The notes beneath the pieces were generated by a model. The model ran no database searches, was not told where the DNA came from, and was given only the letters and a program-made list of their open reading frames with translations. 5,995 bases of DNA, from positions 1 to 5,995 of the forward strand of contig JBCBEX010000141.1 of the NCBI GenBank assembly GCA_038528235.1. The letters run 5' to 3'. The stretch's first letter is position 1, and every line of letters starts with the position of its first letter. The stretch comes from JBCBEX01 sp038528235 (GTDB taxonomy: Bacteria > Bacteroidota > Rhodothermia > Rhodothermales > Rubricoccaceae). This document shows, piece after piece, positions 1-3,888 of the stretch. Position numbers and translations under genes: made by a program.

Positions 1-142
1 TGCGGGCGAGCCCGCCCTCGTCGGTGAGGAAGGCCTTCAGGAGGTGCGCCGGTTCGAGGCCCTGGTGCTGGCGGCTCTGCGCCAACTCCAGCGCCGCTTG
101 CACGGCTTCCTGCGCCTTGACGGTAAACTTCTGGAAGTTCAT
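1..142 (-). CDS. clpB: ATP-dependent disaggregase ClpB, N-terminal fragment (cut by window edge)
   Basis: Only the first 47 codons are present. The reverse strand reads MNFQKFTVKAQEAV, followed by a helical stretch containing EPAHLLKAFL at residues 30-39. This is the start of the Clp N-terminal domain (first Clp-N repeat), and the opening MNF-KFT-K-QEAV together with the E-P-HLLKA motif favours ClpB over ClpA or ClpC. ClpB is a cytoplasmic hexameric AAA+ chaperone of about 860 residues that works with DnaK to pull proteins out of aggregates. The Walker motifs lie outside the window. The ATG at 142-140 is chosen because it gives the canonical family N-terminus. No Shine-Dalgarno sequence precedes it. 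The gene is transcribed divergently from the cyclase gene across a repeat-bearing spacer. ClpC is the main alternative but less likely. Confidence 0.92.
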   Translation of the reverse strand, partial: MNFQKFTVKAQEAVQAALELAQSRQHQGLEPAHLLKAFLTDEGGLAR

Positions 143-176
143 AGTCGGGTGTGGTTGAGTTTGCTGCCCGGCGTAG

Positions 177-193
177 ATCGAACGGCGTGCCAA
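177..193 (-). promoter_or_regulatory. Weak candidate -24/-12 (sigma-54-like) promoter for clpB
   Basis: On the minus strand, 193 to 177 reads TTGGCACGCCGTTCGAT. The -24 half TGGCACG is perfect for a sigma-54 type promoter, but the -12 half is TCGAT where TTGCT would be expected, so the key -12 C is missing. It would place a transcript start about 20-25 bases before the clpB ATG. It is listed because the -24 match is exact and the spacing to clpB is sensible; the faulty -12 element keeps confidence low. Confidence 0.18.
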
Positions 194-222
194 GCGCACA
201 GAGCCTGTCAGGATGGCAGAGT

Positions 223-257
223 AGGGCGACTAGGGACTGGCGACTGGCGAATAGGAG
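223..257. repeat. Degenerate 7-bp tandem repeat, unit CTGGCGA
   Basis: Five consecutive heptamers are in register: AGGGCGA, CTAGGGA, CTGGCGA, CTGGCGA and ATAGGAG. Two are identical and the rest diverged. It lies in the clpB/cyclase divergent spacer, 81 bases from the clpB start. This resembles the short tandemly repeated heptamers scattered in some bacterial intergenic regions, for example those of cyanobacteria. No function can be read from it. Confidence 0.7.
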
Positions 258-310
258 AGAGGCTGGGTGTGGCGAATTCGCTTGGCCTCACCTCTGAAGC
301 CGCTTTGCTT

Positions 311-356
311 CTTCGACCTTCGACCTTCGACCTTCGACCTTCGACCTTCGACCTTC
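311..356. repeat. Perfect 7-bp tandem repeat, six full copies of CTTCGAC
   Basis: Six identical copies of CTTCGAC run head to tail from 311 to 352, followed by a partial CTTC to 356. On the opposite strand the unit reads GAAGGTC. The array sits between clpB and the cyclase gene, 75 bases upstream of the cyclase start. Perfect identity over six units implies recent slippage or selection, so copy number probably differs between strains. Related degenerate GAAGGNN units recur at 1857 and 3773. Confidence 0.95.
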
Positions 357-431
357 CAAACCTCACCGCCTGGACCATCGTAGAGAGGCGCGCGGTACCT
401 TCCATCGCCTCTCACCTCCGACCCGCTCCCT

Positions 432-1853
432 GTGCCCACGCCCACCCACATCCTCGTCGTCGACGACGAGCCGGACCTCGCGCTCTTGGTGCGCCAGAAG
501 TTCCGCCGCCGCATCCGGCAGGGCGACTACGAATTCCACTTCGCGCAGGACGGCGTCGAGGCGCTGGAGGTGATGGCCGAGACGCCCGAGATCCAGGTGG
601 CGCTCGTGGACCTCAACATGCCGCGCATGGACGGGCTCACGCTGCTCGAACACCTCCGCACGAAGGCCGAGCAGCGCACGCTGCGGCCCGTCGTCGTGAC
701 GGCGTACGGCGACATGGAGAACATCCGCGCGGCGATGAACCGCGGCGCGTTCGACTTCCTCCCCAAGCCCATCGACCTGAGCGACCTCGAAATCACGCTC
801 GATAAGGCGATCGAGGAAGCGGAGCGCGAGGCCCGCGGGCGGCTGGCGCGCTCTACGTTCGGGCGCTACCTCTCGCCGGAGGTCGTCGAGACGCTCCTCG
901 CCGACCCGGAGGCGCTGCGGCTGGGCGGCGAACGGCGCGAGGTGACGATCCTCATGAGCGATATCCGAGGCTTCTCGGCGCTCGCCGAGGCGCTGGAGCC
1001 GGAGCGCGTCGTCGAGATCCTGAACGTCTACCTCGGCGCGATGGCCGACGTCATCACGGCGCACAACGGCACCATCAACGAGTTCATCGGCGACGGCATC
1101 TTCGTGCTCTTCGGCGCGCCCGTGCAGCGCGACGACGACGCCGGGCGGGCGCTCGCCTGCGCCATTGGGATGCAGAACGCGATGGGTGGCGTCAACGAAC
1201 GGCTTGCCGGGTTCGGCATCGCGCCGCTGCGCATGGGAATCGGGCTGCACACCGGCGAGGTGATCGTCGGCAACATCGGCTCCGAGCGGCGCGCGAAGTA
1301 CGGCGTCGTCGGGAGCCACGTCAATCTGGCTGCGCGCATCGAGTCGTACACGGTCGGCGGACAGGTGCTCGCGTCGCAAGCGACGGTCGACGCAGCCGAA
1401 GCGGAGGTCGAGGTGGCCCGCGAGATGCGCGTCTCGGTGAAGGGCTTCCCGCAGCCGATCCCTGTGTGCGACGCCGTGGGCGTGGGCGGCCCCTACGACT
1501 GCACGCTGATCCCCGACGAGGACGACCCCGTCACGCTCGCCGCGCCGCTGCCCTTCGGCTATGCCCGCATCGACGGCGTGATGCTGACCGGCGACCGCAC
1601 CGACGCCGAACTGGTCGCGCTCTCACGCCTCGCCGCCGTCTTCCGCACCGCCGAGCCGGGCGCCCTCACGCTGCTCGAAAACCTCCAACTCTACCTCCCG
1701 CCGCCCGACGACGCGGAGGTCGTGAGCCTCCAGACGGTCTACGGCAAGGTCATCGACCGCGAGGGCGACCTCATCACGGTCCGATTCACTGCGCTCCCGC
1801 CGGGCGCAGCCCGCGTCGTCCGTGGCCTGCTCGAACAGGAAAGCGAGGCGTGA
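432..1853 (+). CDS. Response regulator fused to class III nucleotide cyclase, with C-terminal extra domain
   Basis: This 473-residue cytoplasmic signalling protein has no signal peptide or membrane segment. Residues 6-125 form a receiver domain: acidic pocket D11/D12, phospho-acceptor D60 in LVDLNMPRMDG, T90 and K112. A charged helical linker leads to the usual cyclase entry RSTFGRYLSPEVVETLL (140-156). The class III catalytic domain spans about 168-345, with metal-binding D177 (SDIRGFS) and D221 (FIGDGIFVLFG) and transition-state N298/R302 (NLAARIE), so it should be active. The purine-selecting positions are E217 and G291, which lean towards GTP over ATP. Residues about 346-473 are an additional beta-rich domain that I cannot assign firmly; PilZ-like is one possibility. 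Phosphorylation by an unlinked histidine kinase presumably controls cAMP or cGMP synthesis, as no kinase is adjacent. The GTG at 432 is chosen because it starts just before the first receiver strand (HILVVDDEP). No clear ribosome-binding site precedes it. Confidence 0.95.
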   Translation: MPTPTHILVVDDEPDLALLVRQKFRRRIRQGDYEFHFAQDGVEALEVMAETPEIQVALVDLNMPRMDGLTLLEHLRTKAEQRTLRPVVVTAYGDMENIRAAMNRGAFDFLPKPIDLSDLEITLDKAIEEAEREARGRLARSTFGRYLSPEVVETLLADPEALRLGGERREVTILMSDIRGFSALAEALEPERVVEILNVYLGAMADVITAHNGTINEFIGDGIFVLFGAPVQRDDDAGRALACAIGMQNAMGGVNERLAGFGIAPLRMGIGLHTGEVIVGNIGSERRAKYGVVGSHVNLAARIESYTVGGQVLASQATVDAAEAEVEVAREMRVSVKGFPQPIPVCDAVGVGGPYDCTLIPDEDDPVTLAAPLPFGYARIDGVMLTGDRTDAELVALSRLAAVFRTAEPGALTLLENLQLYLPPPDDAEVVSLQTVYGKVIDREGDLITVRFTALPPGAARVVRGLLEQESEA

Positions 1854-1856
1854 GGG

Positions 1857-1884
1857 GAAGGCAGAAGGACGAAGGATGAAGTAG
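1857..1884. repeat. Degenerate 7-bp repeat, unit GAAGGNN, directly after the cyclase stop
   Basis: Four heptamers are in register: GAAGGCA, GAAGGAC, GAAGGAT and GAAGTAG. They begin 3 bases after the cyclase stop codon. The unit matches the reverse complement of the perfect array at 311-356 (GAAGGTC), so the cyclase gene is bracketed by related repeats in opposite orientation. Confidence 0.6.
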
Positions 1885-1925
1885 GAGGCTGTCCTCAATT
1901 TCAAGGGCGCGCTGCGAACAGCCTC
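1885..1925 (+). terminator. Weak hairpin downstream of the cyclase gene
   Basis: GAGGCTGT (1885-1892) pairs perfectly with ACAGCCTC (1918-1925) around a 25-base loop. It lies 31 bases after the cyclase stop. The long loop and the lack of a T-run make it a poor intrinsic terminator. It may only contribute to 3'-end formation or be chance. Confidence 0.25.
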
Positions 1926-1985
1926 TAGCCGAAGCGCCTCCCCCCGTTCCCGTCGCCTCCGTTCTGACGAACTACGCTCCTCGAA

Positions 1986-2013
1986 CTGTCCCCCTCACGC
2001 GTGAGGGGGACAG
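1986..2013. terminator. Perfect 28-bp palindrome between convergent genes, probable bidirectional terminator
   Basis: The half-site CTGTCCCCCTCACG (1986-1999) is followed immediately by its exact reverse complement (2000-2013). As RNA it would form a 12-bp stem closed by a CGCG tetraloop from either strand. It lies between the 3' ends of the cyclase gene and the small-gene pair, where a two-way terminator is expected. No T-run follows on either strand, so a protein-binding site or a dispersed palindromic repeat remains possible. Confidence 0.5.
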
Positions 2014-2040
2014 CTTGACCGCCGTTCAGGCGCGTCAAGC
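2013..2040. terminator. Second strong hairpin abutting the 28-bp palindrome
   Basis: GCTTGACCGCC (2013-2023) pairs with GGCGCGTCAAGC (2029-2040), giving 11 base pairs, one bulged C at 2033 and a 5-base loop GTTCA. It shares base G2013 with the palindrome, so the two structures sit back to back and cannot both use that base. It lies 55 bases beyond the stop of the minus-strand gene ending at 2096. Transcripts from that side would meet it first. Confidence 0.45.
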
Positions 2041-2095
2041 GGAGGGAGTCAAACCGACTGGCTCACCTTCATACCTGCACACGTCCACACCTCTT

Positions 2096-2344
2096 TCACC
2101 CCTTCGCCTCGTCGCTGTCTCTCTGCTCCGACTCGTCCTGCTCCTCCAGAATCGTAGCGTCGGAGATGTTCGGGTCGAGTTCCTTGCGGACGTTCTCCTC
2201 TGCGAGCGCGATTGTCTCGGCAGTGCGGTCGAGGACGCGCTCGATACCAAGGGCGAGCAGACGCACGGCACCCCCGCCGAGGAGCTTCGCGCGCCCCACG
2301 GGTCCGGCGCGCTCGAAGCGCTCGACCCAACTCGGCTCAGACAT
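2096..2344 (-). CDS. Small helical protein with acidic tail, function unknown
   Basis: I do not recognise this 82-residue protein. It has a mainly helical core at about residues 6-57, including an Ala/Leu/Gly-rich stretch at 20-38 (KLLGGGAVRLLALGIERVL) too short and too interrupted by charge to call a membrane segment with confidence. An acidic tail follows at 66-80, rich in Glu, Asp and Gln. It has no Cys or His and no visible catalytic motif, which suggests a structural or binding role. The ATG at 2344 lies 5 bases after the stop of the upstream minus-strand gene, so the two are almost certainly co-transcribed. The ungapped alignment of residues 10-45 with residues 20-55 of that neighbour keeps F, E, V, I, E and R, hinting at an old duplication. 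Its 3' end converges on the cyclase gene across the hairpin block. Confidence 0.72.
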   Translation of the reverse strand: MSEPSWVERFERAGPVGRAKLLGGGAVRLLALGIERVLDRTAETIALAEENVRKELDPNISDATILEEQDESEQRDSDEAKG

Positions 2345-2349
2345 GGCAG

Positions 2350-2568
2350 CTACTTCTCGTCGTCGTTCTTGTCGGCGTTGGTCTTCTCGGGGTCCATCGC
2401 GTCGAACCAGTCGGTGACGCGCTGGCTCGTCTCCTCGATGGCGCTCGAAATCGTGCCGACGGTGGCCTCGACGATGAACGCGGTCTTGTCGGCGGTGGCG
2501 AGCTTTTCGAAGGCAGCGCGGACGTCGGCGAAGGGCGAGTCGGTGCTGCTAGACTTATCGGAAGGCAT
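2350..2568 (-). CDS. Small helical protein with charged tail, function unknown
   Basis: This 72-residue protein is not recognised. A polar Ser/Asp-rich start (1-12) leads to an amphipathic helical core at about 13-58, containing FEKLATADKTAFIVEATVG, and ends in a very acidic, Lys-containing tail (59-72). There is no signal peptide, Cys, His or metal motif. It is the first gene of a two-gene minus-strand unit; the second begins 5 bases after its TAG. It is divergent from rsgA, with 166 bp between the two starts. The plus-strand frame through this region is also open, as the upstream extension of the rsgA frame, but that extension adds nothing resembling RsgA. The minus-strand pair is preferred because of its tight spacing, matching ATG starts and coherent composition. 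Phasin-like or other helical scaffolding roles are conceivable but unsupported. Confidence 0.75.
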   Translation of the reverse strand: MPSDKSSSTDSPFADVRAAFEKLATADKTAFIVEATVGTISSAIEETSQRVTDWFDAMDPEKTNADKNDDEK

Positions 2569-2650
2569 GGTCGCTGAGGCTCAAGTGGGAGGGCATGGAT
2601 CGAAACCGGACCGCTGCCTGTACGAGAAGACTGCCCCGCTGTGTTTCAGA

Positions 2651-2730
2651 GAGTGCGGCGGTGCAGCAGTTGCGCGGTGGGGCGGTGCATTCGTAGGCCC
2701 ACCGCAACACGGTAACACCGCCCCACACTC
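2651..2730 (+). promoter_or_regulatory. Repeat-rich leader of rsgA with competing hairpins
   Basis: GTGGGGCGGTG (2677-2687) and CACCGCCCCAC (2716-2726) form a perfect 11-bp inverted repeat around a 28-base loop. The 3' arm ends 8 bases before the rsgA ATG. A second possible 5' arm lies upstream: GGCGGTG (2657-2663) and GAGTG (2651-2655) can pair with CACCGCC (2716-2722) and CACTC (2726-2730). GGCGGTGCA is also a direct repeat (2657 and 2681, period 24). It may be an RNA leader affecting rsgA translation, an operator shared with the divergent gene, or simple repeat decay. Confidence 0.35.
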
Positions 2731-2734
2731 CTCC

Positions 2735-3742
2735 ATGTCCGATCTCAGTCCCGAAGCTGACCCCGCCCCTGAGGCTGCCCCCGAGACACCGTCCACAGCG
2801 GAGGGCGTCGTCGCCCGTTCGACGGGGAGCTGGTACGATGTGCTGCTGCCCGACGGCGAGCGCATCCAGGCGCGGGCGCGGGGCAAGTTCCGGCTCATCG
2901 CCGAGGAGATCGACGAGACCAACCCGGTGGCCGTCGGCGACCACGTGGAGGTTCGCCTCGAAGACGACGGCACGGCGCTCATCACCGACATCCGGCCGCG
3001 CACGACGAAGCTCTCGCGCCGCGCGGCGGGTCGCCGCCACAGCCGCGAGCACGTCCTCGTCGCCAACGTGGATGCGGCGTGGTGCGTGCAGTCGGTGTTC
3101 GCGCCGAAGTTCAACAGCGGCTTCGTGGACCGCGTCCTCGTGATGGCCGAGGCCTACGGCGTGGAGGCGGGCATCGTCATCAACAAGGCCGACCTGATGG
3201 TGGGTCACAAGAAGGCCGAGGAGGCCATCGGGTTCTGGATATCGCTCTATGAGAGCCTCGGCTACCCAGTCCTCCTCACGAGCGCCGAACTCGGCATCGG
3301 CGTCGACGAGTTTCGCGACGCGCTCACGGACCGAACGAGCGTGGTCGCAGGGCCGTCCGGCGTCGGCAAGTCGTCGCTCCTCAACGCCGTCGACCCCGCG
3401 CTCGACCTGCGGACAGGCGAGGTGAGCCAGAAGACGCAGAAGGGCAAGCACACAACGACGTTCTACACGCTCTATCCGCTCGCGGCCGGGGGCTACGTCG
3501 TGGACACGCCCGGCATCCGCGAGTTTGGCCTCTGGGACATGACGCCGCCCGAACTCGGGGGGTACTTCGTGGAGATGCGCCCGCTTATCCAGGACTGCCG
3601 CTTCCCCAACTGCACGCACGACCACGAGCCTGGCTGCGCCGTCACCGCCGCCGTGGACGAGGGCACCGTCACGCTAGAACGGTACGGCAGCTACCTCAAC
3701 ATTCTCGAATCCCTCCGTAGCGGCGACGACCGAGGGCGGTAG
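2735..3742 (+). CDS. rsgA: Small ribosomal subunit biogenesis GTPase RsgA (YjeQ)
   Basis: This 335-residue GTPase acts in late maturation of the 30S subunit in the cytoplasm. A Pro/Glu/Ala-rich lead-in (1-22) precedes an OB-fold RNA-binding domain (about 24-90, with GSWYDVLLPDGE). The GTPase motifs appear in the circularly permuted order diagnostic of the family: G4 NKAD (150-153), G5 TSA (182-184), G1 GPSGVGKS (206-213), switch I region KGKHTTT (236-242) and G3 DTPG (257-260). The C-terminal zinc knuckle has ligands C288, C293, H295 and C301. All key residues are present and the length is normal. The frame stays open upstream to 2015, but the ATG at 2735 is chosen because it sits just before the OB domain, and the upstream extension covers two opposite-strand genes and a repeat-rich leader. 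No Shine-Dalgarno sequence is seen. The gene is divergent from the small-gene pair and co-directional with ppdK, 146 bp away. Confidence 0.97.
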   Translation: MSDLSPEADPAPEAAPETPSTAEGVVARSTGSWYDVLLPDGERIQARARGKFRLIAEEIDETNPVAVGDHVEVRLEDDGTALITDIRPRTTKLSRRAAGRRHSREHVLVANVDAAWCVQSVFAPKFNSGFVDRVLVMAEAYGVEAGIVINKADLMVGHKKAEEAIGFWISLYESLGYPVLLTSAELGIGVDEFRDALTDRTSVVAGPSGVGKSSLLNAVDPALDLRTGEVSQKTQKGKHTTTFYTLYPLAAGGYVVDTPGIREFGLWDMTPPELGGYFVEMRPLIQDCRFPNCTHDHEPGCAVTAAVDEGTVTLERYGSYLNILESLRSGDDRGR

Positions 3743-3772
3743 CGTCGCCTGTGGTGGATGAACGTTTCGGAG

Positions 3773-3793
3773 GAAGGGTGAAGGTTTGAGGAC
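3773..3793. repeat. Short degenerate heptamer repeat after rsgA
   Basis: Three units are in register: GAAGGGT, GAAGGTT and TGAGGAC. They start 31 bases after the rsgA stop. The first two fit the GAAGGNN pattern seen at 1857-1884 and, inverted, at 311-356. It is weak alone but supported by the recurrence at gene boundaries in this window. Confidence 0.4.
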
Positions 3794-3837
3794 TCGGATC
3801 CCGCGTCGGTGTGCCCCGTAGCCACGGTGCCTCTCTC

Positions 3838-3849
3838 GGAAGCGCTTCC
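3838..3849. other. 12-bp perfect palindrome upstream of ppdK
   Basis: GGAAGCGCTTCC is an exact palindrome 39 bases before the ppdK ATG. Short palindromes arise easily in GC-rich DNA, but this one lies in the only non-coding stretch before ppdK. It could be a small operator half of the control region together with the dyad at 3907. Confidence 0.25.
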
Positions 3850-3888
3850 TGCGCTGATCTGCCCGTCCCGTCCAGCCCCTCCAGCCGC

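Noticed and set aside
223..356. Heptamer arrays as a CRISPR array
   Set aside because: The units are only 7 bp and contiguous, with no spacers of regular length and no cas genes nearby.
44..805. 253-codon plus-strand frame
   Set aside because: It overlaps clpB on the opposite strand, reads through the heptamer array, and then overlaps the cyclase gene out of frame with Arg-rich nonsense.
363..1379. 338-codon open frame on the minus strand
   Set aside because: It is antisense to the receiver-cyclase gene; its composition is typical of a shadow frame.
2015..2734. Upstream in-frame extension of rsgA (240 codons)
   Set aside because: It covers the opposite-strand small genes and a repeat-rich leader, and does not look like RsgA or any known fusion partner. 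The ATG at 2735 gives the normal family length.
2555..3625. 356-codon open frame on the minus strand
   Set aside because: It is antisense to rsgA and shares its GC-driven openness; the translation shows no recognisable motifs.
3781..3788. AAGGTTTG resembling the Bacteroidota -7 box (TAnnTTTG)
   Set aside because: The first base mismatches, no clear TTG element stands at the right distance upstream, and it overlaps the heptamer repeat, so it is not supported as a promoter.
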